Source: Bacillota bacterium
GTDB taxonomy: Bacteria > Bacillota > Clostridia > Lachnospirales > Lachnospiraceae
DNA: 64,000 bases
Assembly (NCBI GenBank): GCA_023399055.1
Contig: JAEWQV010000010.1
Coordinates: 916,112 to 980,111, forward strand
Reading direction: 5' to 3'
Made by a program: the position numbers and the translations under genes
Shown: in pieces, positions 43,176-51,810 of the stretch
Numbering within the stretch: position 1 is the stretch's first letter
Layout of the letters: each line of letters opens with the position of its first letter
Notes under the pieces: generated by a model
What the model was told of the DNA's origin: nothing
Database searches by the model: none
Seen by the model: only the letters and a program-made list of their open reading frames with translations

Positions 43176-44324
43176 ATGGATTTCTTATTGTCAGGCATTA
43201 TGGCCATTACGCCACAGCAATGTGTCATGTATGTCATTGGTGCATTACTGATTTATTTAGCAATTGAAAAAGGCTTTGAACCAGCATTGCTTTTACCCAT
43301 GGGATTTGGAGCTATTCTCGTTAATATCCCTTTTTCCGGAGTAATTGATCAATATGTTGAAGGTGTTGGCAATACTCATGGTATTATCCAGTGGCTTTTT
43401 GAAACAGGAATAGAAGCCTCCGAAGCTCTGCCTATCTTACTGTTTATTGGTATAGGTGCTATGATTGATTTCGGACCGTTGCTATCCAATCCTAAGATGT
43501 TCCTATTTGGTGCTGCTGCTCAATTTGGTATCTTTATCACCATCGCATTTGCAGTATTATTAAACTTTGATTTGAAAGACGCCGCTTCCATTGGTATCAT
43601 TGGTGCTGCAGACGGTCCAACTTCCTTACTTGTATCACAGATGTTAGACTCAAAATACATTGGGGCTATCGCCGTCGCCGCCTACTCCTATATGGCATTA
43701 GTTCCTATTGTTCAGCCTCTTGCTATTAGAGCTGTTACAACAAAAAAAGAACGATTAATTAGTATGGACTATAATCCAAAATCGGTTACAAAGCTAACCA
43801 GAATTCTCTTTCCAATTATCGTTACCTTAATTGCTGGTTTAATTGCACCTCAATCAGTTGCTCTAGTAGGGTTCTTAATGTTTGGTAACTTAATCAGAGA
43901 ATGCGGTGTTCTTGGTTCCTTATCCGATGCAGCTCAGAATAATTTGGCTAACTTAATTACTTTACTTCTTGGTATTACTATTTCTTTCAGTATGCAAGCA
44001 GAGGCTTTTGTAAATGTTGATACCTTATTAATTATGTGCTTAGGTCTTGTTGCCTTTGTCTTCGATACTATTGGTGGCGTTTTATTTGCAAAGTTCCTAA
44101 ACCTCTTTTTAAAGAAGAAGATCAATCCAATGGTTGGTGCTGCCGGAATATCTGCCTTCCCTATGTCAGCACGCGTTGTACAGAAGATGGGTCTGAAAGA
44201 AGATCCTTCCAATCACCTTCTGATGCATGCCATAAGTGCTAACGTATCCGGTCAGATTGGTTCTGTTATTGCCGGTGGTGTTGTAATTAAACTTGTAGGT
44301 GATATTTTAAATACAATAGGGTAA
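43176..44324 (+). CDS. Na+-translocating decarboxylase beta subunit (OadB/GcdB/MmdB family)
   Basis: This 382-residue membrane protein is the ion-pumping subunit of biotin-dependent decarboxylases. It shows the conserved core GIIGAADGPTS (Asp about 146, the Na+/H+ site) and ten or so hydrophobic segments, with repeated FIGIGAMIDFGPLL-type re-entrant sequence. AAGGAGG precedes the ATG. The neighbouring 49-residue membrane protein fits a gamma-like partner. No carboxyltransferase or biotin carrier gene is nearby, so the substrate (oxaloacetate, methylmalonyl-CoA or glutaconyl-CoA) is unknown. It diverges from the membrane pyrophosphatase, another ion pump. Confidence 0.92.
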   Translation: MDFLLSGIMAITPQQCVMYVIGALLIYLAIEKGFEPALLLPMGFGAILVNIPFSGVIDQYVEGVGNTHGIIQWLFETGIEASEALPILLFIGIGAMIDFGPLLSNPKMFLFGAAAQFGIFITIAFAVLLNFDLKDAASIGIIGAADGPTSLLVSQMLDSKYIGAIAVAAYSYMALVPIVQPLAIRAVTTKKERLISMDYNPKSVTKLTRILFPIIVTLIAGLIAPQSVALVGFLMFGNLIRECGVLGSLSDAAQNNLANLITLLLGITISFSMQAEAFVNVDTLLIMCLGLVAFVFDTIGGVLFAKFLNLFLKKKINPMVGAAGISAFPMSARVVQKMGLKEDPSNHLLMHAISANVSGQIGSVIAGGVVIKLVGDILNTIG

Positions 44325-44336
44325 AGGAGGAACGAT

Positions 44337-44486
44337 ATGAACACAGAAAATTTAGGTTATGCATTAGAGATTATGGGAAAAGGTATGGCTTCCATCTTCC
44401 TTGTTATTATTATCCTGACCTTGATTGTAGTAATACTTGGTAAGGTTACAAATATCAAATTCAAAAGAAATAAAAAAGCAGAATAA
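44337..44486 (+). CDS. Small OadG-like gamma subunit of the decarboxylase pump
   Basis: This 49-residue protein starts MNTENLGYALEIMGKGMASI, with one membrane helix (about 18-36) and a basic tail (KFKRNKKAE). The ATG at 44337 has AAAGGAGG 8 bases upstream and lies 12 bases after the beta-subunit stop. The pattern GxGMxxIFxVIxIL fits OadG-type gamma subunits that anchor the soluble part to the pump. It is easily missed because of its size. It shares the beta subunit's promoter and terminator. Confidence 0.8.
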   Translation: MNTENLGYALEIMGKGMASIFLVIIILTLIVVILGKVTNIKFKRNKKAE

Positions 44487-44508
44487 TATAAATATAAGGA
44501 AAAAAAGA

Positions 44509-44537
44509 ACGGCTTCCCTGACTATGCGGGAAGCCGT
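44509..44537 (+). terminator. Terminator of the decarboxylase pump operon
   Basis: ACGGCTTCCC (44509-44518) pairs perfectly with GGGAAGCCGT (44528-44537) across a 9-base loop, followed by TTTTAAT. Confidence 0.9.
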
Positions 44538-44591
44538 TTTTAATCATTTTTATAACTCATTCAATAATATCATTAAAACCATTCCGTTTAA

Positions 44592-45398
44592 TTAGCCCAA
44601 TGCCACGTCTAATAACATCATTACTGCAAAGCCTGCCATACAACCAAGGGTTGCAATATTTGAGTGATGTCTTTCCAGCTGCGCTTCTGGGATAAGTTCT
44701 TCCACAACTACATAAATCATGGCTCCAGCTGCAAAAGATAATGCATAAGGTAACAAAGGTTTCATTGCAATAACTGCTAAGGCACCAATAACACCAGCAA
44801 TTGGTTCAACTATTCCGGATGCCTGCCCATAGAGAAAGCTTTTCTTCCTGGATAAACCCTCTCTTCTTAATGGTACGGATACCGCTGCTCCTTCCGGGAA
44901 GTTCTGAAGCCCAATACCTAAGGCAAGTGCGATTGCACCAGCTAACGATGCAACTGGGGAGTTTGCCGCTGCTCCAAAAGCTACGCCTACCGCTAATCCT
45001 TCTGGAATATTATGAAGGGTAATTGCCAGTACGAGCAATACGCTGCGCTTCCATCCAGTCTTTACACCTTCCGGCTCCTCTTCTGGACCAAAATGAAGAT
45101 GAGGCATAATAATATCCACTAACCATAGAAAAATACCACCTGCCAAAAATCCAACAACTGCAGGTACCCAAGCTATCATTCCAGCTTCCTCTGCCATTTC
45201 GATTGCAGGGTTAAGTAATGACCAAAAACTAGCAGCAATCATAACACCTGCTGCAAAACCTAGCATGCCATTTAATACGTTTTTCTTAATTGTTTTAAAT
45301 ATGAATACCGTTGCTGCTCCAAGCGCTGTTACAAACCAGGTAAATAGAGTTGCAATCAAGGCTTGTAGGACGGGATCTAAAGATTGAAACCATTCCAT
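44592..45398 (-). CDS. ZIP-family metal transporter (ZupT-like)
   Basis: This 268-residue membrane protein has eight predicted segments and the ZIP metal-site motifs LHNIPEGLAVG (segment IV) and LQNFPEGAAVS (segment V). A His/Glu-containing loop, MPHLHFGPEEEPEG, follows segment III. These are standard for ZupT/GufA importers of Zn2+ or other divalent metals. AGGAG precedes the ATG at 45398. It stands alone. Confidence 0.92.
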   Translation of the reverse strand: MEWFQSLDPVLQALIATLFTWFVTALGAATVFIFKTIKKNVLNGMLGFAAGVMIAASFWSLLNPAIEMAEEAGMIAWVPAVVGFLAGGIFLWLVDIIMPHLHFGPEEEPEGVKTGWKRSVLLVLAITLHNIPEGLAVGVAFGAAANSPVASLAGAIALALGIGLQNFPEGAAVSVPLRREGLSRKKSFLYGQASGIVEPIAGVIGALAVIAMKPLLPYALSFAAGAMIYVVVEELIPEAQLERHHSNIATLGCMAGFAVMMLLDVALG

Positions 45399-45556
45399 AC
45401 TATAATCTCCTAACTTTTTTCATTTCAAATATATGATTAAAAAATAAATAATTGTGGTTAATTAAATTATATACTATTATCTTAATCATATCGTATACTT
45501 TTGTCTAGAGCAAAATATAACAGTAATGATTCCTAATATTGAATTCTTTTTGTTAT

Positions 45557-46444
45557 CTATGAATAAACCGTCTCATATAAATATTTCGCATAGAAACCTG
45601 CAACATTAATACCAGTTGTCGCCTCCATTGCACCAAAGAAGGCATTGGAATTCACCTCGCATACAACAGGTTCTCCTGTTTCATCGATTAAAAGGTCTAT
45701 ACCACAGTAATCCAGCTTAAGTATGTCTGCCACCTTCTCTGCTAAATTCTGAAAATTCACTGGTAATTCATAAGGGATTGCTTTACCTCCCAGCTCTATA
45801 TTAGAACGAAAATCTGTTTCAGATGTTCTCATCATACAAGCCACCGCTCTACCACCTATCACAATGACCCTTACATCTCTTCCTTTCCCATTGCCAATCA
45901 TTTTTTGAAATAAATGCTCTTTACATTTCACCTTCCCCATATAGAAAAGGAGTTCTTCTCTGTTACTCACCCTGTATACCCCTGTACCAAGAGAGCCATA
46001 GCATTCTTTTATCACACAGGGGTAGCCTAGCTGTTTCTCCACCAACTCTACTCGTTCGAAAGCTAATTCCAGTGGGGCCTCCTGATAATAACACAATAAG
46101 CCAGGAATGGTATCCGGCATAGGAATCCCATGGTTAGCAAGTCTAATATGTGTCTCCATTTTATCATCACATACCACAATTGACTCATGTCGGTTAAATA
46201 TCCGGATGCCCGCTTTTTCTAATAACGCGGAACTATACTTGTCTTTATCCAAGTAGACTATAAAGTCATAATCTTTTACATAAGCTTCTATCTTACCTGC
46301 TATAATCATTGCAGTATCCATACTATTTGGTCTAATATCCACCTCTACATCCAGCTTATTTAGCTCCTCTTTCAGCCTATTCGGTTGATGTTTATGAGAT
46401 TCTAGTTTGCTAAATGCATTTACTAGAATGAGTGCTTTTTTCAT
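45557..46444 (-). CDS. RimK-family ATP-grasp ligase
   Basis: This 295-residue protein has an N-terminal preATP-grasp part and an ATP-grasp domain with YPCVIKECYGSLGTGVYRV (about 142), RDVRVIVIGGRAVACMMR and ending LIDETGEPVVCEVNSNAFF, which carries the metal-binding Glu/Asn. RimK relatives add amino acids, often glutamate, to a carboxyl end. The acceptor could be a ribosomal protein, a cofactor or a peptide; no partner gene is adjacent, so the acceptor is unknown. AAGGTG precedes the ATG. Confidence 0.85.
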   Translation of the reverse strand: MKKALILVNAFSKLESHKHQPNRLKEELNKLDVEVDIRPNSMDTAMIIAGKIEAYVKDYDFIVYLDKDKYSSALLEKAGIRIFNRHESIVVCDDKMETHIRLANHGIPMPDTIPGLLCYYQEAPLELAFERVELVEKQLGYPCVIKECYGSLGTGVYRVSNREELLFYMGKVKCKEHLFQKMIGNGKGRDVRVIVIGGRAVACMMRTSETDFRSNIELGGKAIPYELPVNFQNLAEKVADILKLDYCGIDLLIDETGEPVVCEVNSNAFFGAMEATTGINVAGFYAKYLYETVYS

Positions 46445-46503
46445 TATGTCACCTTTTTCCTTCAGTAAAATCTATGGTGTATCAAATATCACTTTAAACT
46501 TAA

Positions 46504-46543
46504 AAAGGATTCGAACTTCCTTGGAATGAAATTCAAATCCTTT
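46504..46543 (-). terminator. Terminator of the zinc-ribbon gene
   Basis: Bases 46504-46519 and 46528-46543 pair at 14 of 16 positions (AAAGGATT...AATCCTTT). Read minus it is followed by TTAAG. It lies 20 bases beyond the stop at 46563. Confidence 0.8.
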
Positions 46544-46562
46544 CATACATTGAAATTTATCC

Positions 46563-47030
46563 TTATAATTTTTGACCACAAGAGGTACAGAATAATGCTT
46601 CCTCATTAACGGAAGCTCTGCATTGAGGACAAATTTTTTCAATATTTACTGTTGTTTCAACTGATACAACTACTGCTGCACTGACTTTAGTTCCACAGCT
46701 GGAACAAAAAATGCTACCAGATGCCATTTCCGCACCGCAGGTCGTGCAGTTTGTTACGCCTTTGATGGTATTGATTTCAGCCTTTAATTGTTGAATTCGA
46801 TCCAAAGCTGCTTTTACAATATTAATTTGAGCCACATGAACATCATCAGTTAAATCTTTATGTTCTTCATAATAGGTACGTCCCAGTTCAATAAAAGCTT
46901 TATTAACTATTTCTTCCTGTGTATTGATCTGTCCGTTCAGGCCTGATATTTCTGCAAGATCCTTTGCCTTTTTTACTACATCTTTACTCTTAGTTGAGAT
47001 TGTTTCTCCAACTTTATCAAAAAAAGCCAT
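46563..47030 (-). CDS. Coiled-coil protein with two C-terminal zinc ribbons
   Basis: This 155-residue protein has an N-terminal helical region (about 1-95, AFFDKVGETISTKSKDVVKKAK) that is likely coiled coil. It is followed by two CxxC...CxxC zinc ribbons, CTTCGAEM...CSSCGTKV and CPQCRASV...CTSCGQKL. Such proteins are common in Lachnospiraceae, but their role is not established. AGGAGGG precedes the ATG. It stands alone with its own terminator. Confidence 0.8.
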   Translation of the reverse strand: MAFFDKVGETISTKSKDVVKKAKDLAEISGLNGQINTQEEIVNKAFIELGRTYYEEHKDLTDDVHVAQINIVKAALDRIQQLKAEINTIKGVTNCTTCGAEMASGSIFCSSCGTKVSAAVVVSVETTVNIEKICPQCRASVNEEALFCTSCGQKL

Positions 47031-47098
47031 GTATTTGCCCTCCTACTTAATTTTAATACGTTTGCTAACGATACCCACCTACGTTTTATCTTTATTTG

Positions 47099-47274
47099 TA
47101 ACTGCCCAGAACCAAGGAGATGATTTAATAAATTTACTGCGAAAGCTTGCTTTCTAAAGATAATTTTTATACAAGCTGAAACGACAAGTCATTTCACTTG
47201 TCATGAATGTTACTGTTTGGCGAGAGTCAAACAGCGAGGAACCGCAGGTTTTCGGGCTTGGTTCTAAATAGCTA
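47099..47274. repeat. Family-1 dispersed repeat, second full copy (176 bp)
   Basis: The ends are TAACTGCCCAGAACCAAG (47099-47116) and CTTGGTTCTAAATAGCTA (47257-47274), inverted relative to each other. The inside matches 21313-21487 closely, including ACAAG(C)TGAAACGACAAG...TTTCACTTGTCATGAAT and TTTGGCGAGAG. It lies between the zinc-ribbon and chemoreceptor-like genes; the rest of 47031-47456 is AT-rich and without a gene. Confidence 0.8.
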
Positions 47275-47371
47275 CCTTTATTTTAATATTATATTATTCT
47301 TACAATTTCTTCAAGGACATATTGGTTGTATTTTCTATTTTAATAAAATATGTTCCCCTATAAAAGTACAA

Positions 47372-47419
47372 AATAAAGCACCCCTATGGATTTCTAAAAA
47401 CCAATTGGGATGCTTTATT
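47372..47419 (-). terminator. Terminator of the chemoreceptor-like gene
   Basis: AATAAAGCACCCC (47372-47384) pairs with GGGATGCTTTATT (47407-47419) with one mismatch. Read minus, TTTTG follows. Confidence 0.8.
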
Positions 47420-47456
47420 ATTTGCTTTTTATTTGCAGTGTAATTTACTTTTATCC

Positions 47457-49589
47457 TTATACGCTTCTTATATCAATTACTTCGGTTCTTGTATAAGTTA
47501 CATTTTCAGGCACCTGATTAGCTACAAGATAATTGTAGAGATAAATAATAGGATCGTGTCCTTGACCGAATGGATCTTGTCCCATGGCCTTGTATACAAC
47601 ACCTTTTCTAATTAATTCAATAATCTCATCATCATAATCAAAACAGAAGATCTTTACTTTACCAACCATATGTAATTCTTCAATTGCCCTTGCAGCACCT
47701 GGCACACCAGTACCAACAATGATAATTCCGTTCGTATTTGGCTGCTCATATAAAATTTCTTTTAGCTTTTTATTAACAAGTCCATTAATGGTGACATCGG
47801 ATACTTCAGCCACAATACTAATATCCTTGAATTTTGATAAGGCTTTCTTTGCATGTTCACTTCGAATTTGGTTAATTGATGAGGTTGTATCACCCTTAAA
47901 TATAATTACACGACCCTCTTCATCAATACCTCGAGCTAACATTTCACCTGCCAGAGATCCAACTTTCTTTATATCCGGTCCAAAGTAAGAAAGTCTCTTT
48001 ATACCTTCTGCAAAGTCACAATTGTAAGACATAACTGGTATATTTCTCGTATTTGCTCGATCAACAAATTGTTTAGCATCCTTAAGAAATCCCGGAAGAA
48101 TAAGTCCATCACAATTGTTGTCTATCTTTTCTAACAAACTTTGAACAAATTCATTGTCTTCCTTTTCAAAGGTAATCAACTCAATATCTACATTCTTGCC
48201 TTTTAATTCAGTTTGTGCATAGAAAGCACCCTGTCGAACAGCTTCCCAGAAGGAATTATCAGCTGGGCTTACCATTACAATCTTAAGAGGTTTAGTACTT
48301 GCAGCTGCAACTGGATCAACTGATGTCTTATATCTCTTTAATAGAACTTCAATGCTGGATAACATCTTCTTTAAGGATTGTGCCTGGTTACTAATTTCTT
48401 CATTTTCAGCAAGCTCTTCCTGTGTTACTGCTGCCACATCCTCTGTAATACTAGAAATTTCATTGGATACATCATATAAAATTGAGCTCTGTCTACTAAT
48501 GCCAATGGTATTCTCACTAATCATTCTGGACTCTTCATATACAGTCTTAACGTCAGAATTCAGGATGTTTGCATTCTTATTAATAATATCAAAGGATTCA
48601 TTTACAGAAGCAAATATAGTTTTACTTATATTAAAGCTGGTATTTACATTATTAAGAGACTCACTTACTTTTGCATTACTCTTCATTACGTTATCTAATA
48701 GTTTGTTAATCTGTGTAACGCTGTCCCTGGTCTGATCAGATAACTTATTCATTTCCTGAGCAACTACACGGAAGCCTCTGCCTGCATCTCCTGCTCTTGC
48801 AGCCTCAACCTGTGAGTTAAGGGATAAGAGACGTAATTGTTCGGTAATGTTAATAATGAGAGAACCAAATTGATTAATGTCGGAAAGATATGATTTTAAG
48901 TTAGCAATAAAGGAGGTCGTATCAGCCAGGTTCGTTGAAATCACTTCCATCTGCTCATTGTATTTACCAAGATGGGCAGTACCATCGGAAGTTAATTTCA
49001 CTGTATTCTCCACGAAACTATCCAGGCTAGCCAAGGTGGTGGTAATTTTAGCAGCACCTTTACTTACAGCTTCAATGCCTTCCAGTGACTCCTTCGCATT
49101 CTTTAACTGCTCCTGTGCTTTTTCAGCAACTGTGGTCATATTTGCTACTATCTGCTCATTTCCTTTATAACTCATGTCGATGCTCTTGGTTACTTTATCA
49201 ACTGCATCGGACAAAATAATTACATTGCTTTTCGTGGACTCGATATAACTAAGAAGATTACGTTTCATATCGTCAACTGCAGAGGTAAGCACCTCAAGTC
49301 CTTTGGTTTTACCCGAGGTGATATCATTAATATTAAGATTACCTTGTGACAACATTACTGCACTCTCATCAATAATATCAATGGAACGGAAAAATCGGAT
49401 AAACAGAAACAATAAATACCCTATAGAAACCATCATAATAATAAGGCCAATCGGAAGCAGAACCGATGCAACATCAGCGCTAATAAATCGTATTACCAGC
49501 AATAGCAGGGATAGACCAAGATTTAAAGCAATAATAAGCAGCATCTGAGATCTTGTACTTTTTAATAAGCGGTTAATCATTTGTTTCAT
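47457..49589 (-). CDS. Methyl-accepting-type signalling protein with C-terminal sugar-binding-protein domain
   Basis: This 710-residue protein has two membrane segments (about 17-37 and 42-65) with almost nothing between them, then a long coiled region. A chemoreceptor hairpin tip lies at about 245-285 (ITEQLRLLSLNSQVEAARAGDAGRG...). After residue 433 comes a type 1 periplasmic-binding-protein domain, KPLKIVMVSPADNSFWEAV to the end. By topology this domain lies in the cytoplasm, where it could read an imported sugar. The chemoreceptor tip is divergent from the consensus (Q/RLL, LNSQVEAARAG). It might not couple to CheA. A good promoter lies upstream; no che genes are near. Confidence 0.85.
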   Translation of the reverse strand: MKQMINRLLKSTRSQMLLIIALNLGLSLLLLVIRFISADVASVLLPIGLIIMMVSIGYLLFLFIRFFRSIDIIDESAVMLSQGNLNINDITSGKTKGLEVLTSAVDDMKRNLLSYIESTKSNVIILSDAVDKVTKSIDMSYKGNEQIVANMTTVAEKAQEQLKNAKESLEGIEAVSKGAAKITTTLASLDSFVENTVKLTSDGTAHLGKYNEQMEVISTNLADTTSFIANLKSYLSDINQFGSLIINITEQLRLLSLNSQVEAARAGDAGRGFRVVAQEMNKLSDQTRDSVTQINKLLDNVMKSNAKVSESLNNVNTSFNISKTIFASVNESFDIINKNANILNSDVKTVYEESRMISENTIGISRQSSILYDVSNEISSITEDVAAVTQEELAENEEISNQAQSLKKMLSSIEVLLKRYKTSVDPVAAASTKPLKIVMVSPADNSFWEAVRQGAFYAQTELKGKNVDIELITFEKEDNEFVQSLLEKIDNNCDGLILPGFLKDAKQFVDRANTRNIPVMSYNCDFAEGIKRLSYFGPDIKKVGSLAGEMLARGIDEEGRVIIFKGDTTSSINQIRSEHAKKALSKFKDISIVAEVSDVTINGLVNKKLKEILYEQPNTNGIIIVGTGVPGAARAIEELHMVGKVKIFCFDYDDEIIELIRKGVVYKAMGQDPFGQGHDPIIYLYNYLVANQVPENVTYTRTEVIDIRSV

Positions 49590-49822
49590 TAAGAGTTATT
49601 CCTCCCTTTAAGATAGTTTCTTAAACCTTTACGTTATAAATAATTATAACCTTTGCCCCCATACGTCCCTCCATTAAATTTATGAAAGTACGCAAAAAAT
49701 TTCCCTCTCCAAACTGAATTATATTAATTAATTGTTCCATTGGATGAGAGATTTGTTAAAATACCTTTTCTACTTTGTCGCAAAATACTACATTTTATCA
49801 AAATATAGGTATTTCTACTTAC

Positions 49823-49851
49823 ACTTTAATCTTATATACGAAATTTGTCAA
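49823..49851 (-). promoter_or_regulatory. Promoter upstream of the chemoreceptor-like gene
   Basis: Read minus, TTGACA (49851-49846) and TAAAGT (49828-49823) are 17 bases apart. This leaves a leader of about 225 bases in which no known riboswitch was recognised. The rest of 49590-50034 shows no gene. Confidence 0.6.
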
Positions 49852-50034
49852 GAACTTTACTTGTTCTAATTGAACAAAAATAATTGTATTATTATTATAT
49901 TTACAACATTATGCACAAAAAAATAACCCGTTTATATGCACTTAATACAAGCAGGTAAATTAAACCACTCAACTAACTATTTTATCTATGCATAAAAGCA
50001 TTTTTATCCTCTTTAAAATGTATATTTATACCAC

Positions 50035-50502
50035 CTATCTGTTCAAAAGGTAAATTGATAAATTCAAATACCCTGCAAAGGTAACCCAGAGCAAATATGG
50101 AATTTGCAAGTAAGCAGCCAGGGGATTAATCTCTCGAAATGTTTTGATCATTAATATAATCAGTACCCACAATGCTACTAAAATAGCAAATGCTAATAGA
50201 TAATTTTGTTGGTTAAAAAATACTAAGGACCAACAAAAATTTACTATCAATTGAAGTGCATAGATTAGTAGAGCTTGGTCCTTTTCTTTTGAATCAGAGG
50301 TATAGATTAAATATGCCGAAATCCCCATAAGGATATAAAGAATCGTCCATACAACAGGGAATACCCACCCTGGCGGCGACAGCGGCGGCTTGACCAATTC
50401 CTGATATATGGTCATACTATTTCTGGTTAAAAAACCTGATAGGGCACCAACTCCCAGGCTGATGGCGATGCTAATAATTAATTCTTTCCATTTAATTTTC
50501 AT
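50035..50502 (-). CDS. tspO: TspO/MBR family protein
   Basis: This 155-residue membrane protein has five segments and the TspO features KPPLSPPGWVFPVVWTILYILMG and a late WVTFAGYLN block. TspO proteins bind porphyrins or sterols and have been linked to stress responses. The ATG at 50502 has AGGTG upstream and gives the normal length; in-frame starts up to 50631 would add 43 atypical residues. Confidence 0.92.
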   Translation of the reverse strand: MKIKWKELIISIAISLGVGALSGFLTRNSMTIYQELVKPPLSPPGWVFPVVWTILYILMGISAYLIYTSDSKEKDQALLIYALQLIVNFCWSLVFFNQQNYLLAFAILVALWVLIILMIKTFREINPLAAYLQIPYLLWVTFAGYLNLSIYLLNR

Positions 50503-50764
50503 AACGCACCTGATACTTTTTGTATAATTTATGTTGGATATGACAGGTTTATTCAGAATTTTCTGCAGGATAAAAGATTGTAAGTATTTCACCTGCCTTC
50601 GTGTTAGTTTGACAACCTCAAGCATGGACAATCTAAATTAAATTTGCTACAATAAATTATAAATAACACTACAGAGAGTCATCTTTAAAAACGCTTATTA
50701 ACGTTTATTGTAACACTAGGTTAGTATAAACCTTTCTCAATTAATATCCCTACATAGGAGGAAT

Positions 50765-51679
50765 ATGGATAACATACCGGTAACAACCAAATATACAAAT
50801 TCTGCTCGTTATAAATGTTTGGAATACTTAAAGAAGGCCTCTTTGGATTTATATTTATGCTATTGCGGTTCACAAATCTGTAGTCCTGGTCATGCCTATG
50901 GACCTATAAAACGAACCGAGTATTTAATGCACATTGTATTAAGTGGCAAAGGGATCTATAAAGTCGGGAACAAAACGTATGAGATAGGTCCAAATACTGC
51001 GTTTCTTATTTATCCTGATGTGACCACCTATTATGCTGCCAGTAAGGATGACCCCTGGACATATATTTGGGTAGGTTTTAATGGTATGAAGGCTGAAACC
51101 GCTCTAAAACATGCGGGTTTTACCAATAACAACCATATTTTATACATTCAAAATTTCGACCCTTTCGTTGGATATGTTGACGGTATGCTAAACTCAAGTC
51201 AATTAACCTATGCCAATGACTTAGCAAGGGAAGGTTATTTATATCAGTTTATTTCTTCTCTAATTCTTGCCTGCCAAAGTCAGGAGCATAAGGAAGAGGT
51301 TCATGATTATTCTTATCAAGTATATGTTGAGCATACCCTGGAGTATATTGAGCATAATTATCACAAAAACATTAAGGTTCAAGGTATTGCAGATTATATT
51401 GGTATTACACGCTCCTACTTAACAAATTGCTTTAAAAGTGTTTTAAACATGTCGCCACAACAATACATTCAAAACTATCGGATGAATCAAGCAAGTATAA
51501 TGTTAAAGAACACAACACTACCAGTTAATGAAATAGCCTGTAAGGTAGGCTATGATGATGCATTGAATTTTTCCAAGTGTTTTAAAAAAACGTATGGCGT
51601 AAATCCTACTAACTATCGAAATCTAGCTGATACTCTGGAAACCTCTGATAAGGATACACAGAATAACTATCTTAATTAA
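50765..51679 (+). CDS. AraC-family regulator, likely of the alpha-galactoside locus
   Basis: This 304-residue protein has an N-terminal cupin sensing domain (MHIVLSGKGIYKVGNKTYEIG) and a C-terminal double helix-turn-helix (about 200-300). That part shows IADYIGITRSYLTNCFK and ends VGYDDALNFSKCFKKTYGVNPTNYR. It resembles MsmR-type activators of alpha-galactoside uptake. AGGAGG precedes the ATG. It converges on the GH36 gene with a shared terminator. Confidence 0.88.
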   Translation: MDNIPVTTKYTNSARYKCLEYLKKASLDLYLCYCGSQICSPGHAYGPIKRTEYLMHIVLSGKGIYKVGNKTYEIGPNTAFLIYPDVTTYYAASKDDPWTYIWVGFNGMKAETALKHAGFTNNNHILYIQNFDPFVGYVDGMLNSSQLTYANDLAREGYLYQFISSLILACQSQEHKEEVHDYSYQVYVEHTLEYIEHNYHKNIKVQGIADYIGITRSYLTNCFKSVLNMSPQQYIQNYRMNQASIMLKNTTLPVNEIACKVGYDDALNFSKCFKKTYGVNPTNYRNLADTLETSDKDTQNNYLN

Positions 51680-51735
51680 ATAACTTAATAATAATATGTA
51701 GTATTTTAAATAATATTTTAAATATTATTTAATAA

Positions 51736-51780
51736 AAAAATCGGTAGAACAATTCTATGAATCTCGTTCTACCGATTTTT
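51736..51780. terminator. Bidirectional terminator between araC-type gene and GH36 gene
   Basis: AAAAATCGGTAGAAC (51736-51750) pairs perfectly with GTTCTACCGATTTTT (51766-51780), with A/T runs on both sides. Confidence 0.92.
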
Positions 51781-51810
51781 AATTCTTATAAGTAAGAAGC
51801 TTAATTTCAC

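Noticed and set aside
49590..49822. A possible cyclic-di-GMP riboswitch in the long leader of the chemoreceptor-like gene
   Set aside because: The leader length invites it and GGGGGCAAAGG is present, but the conserved core and paired stems of the known classes are not seen.
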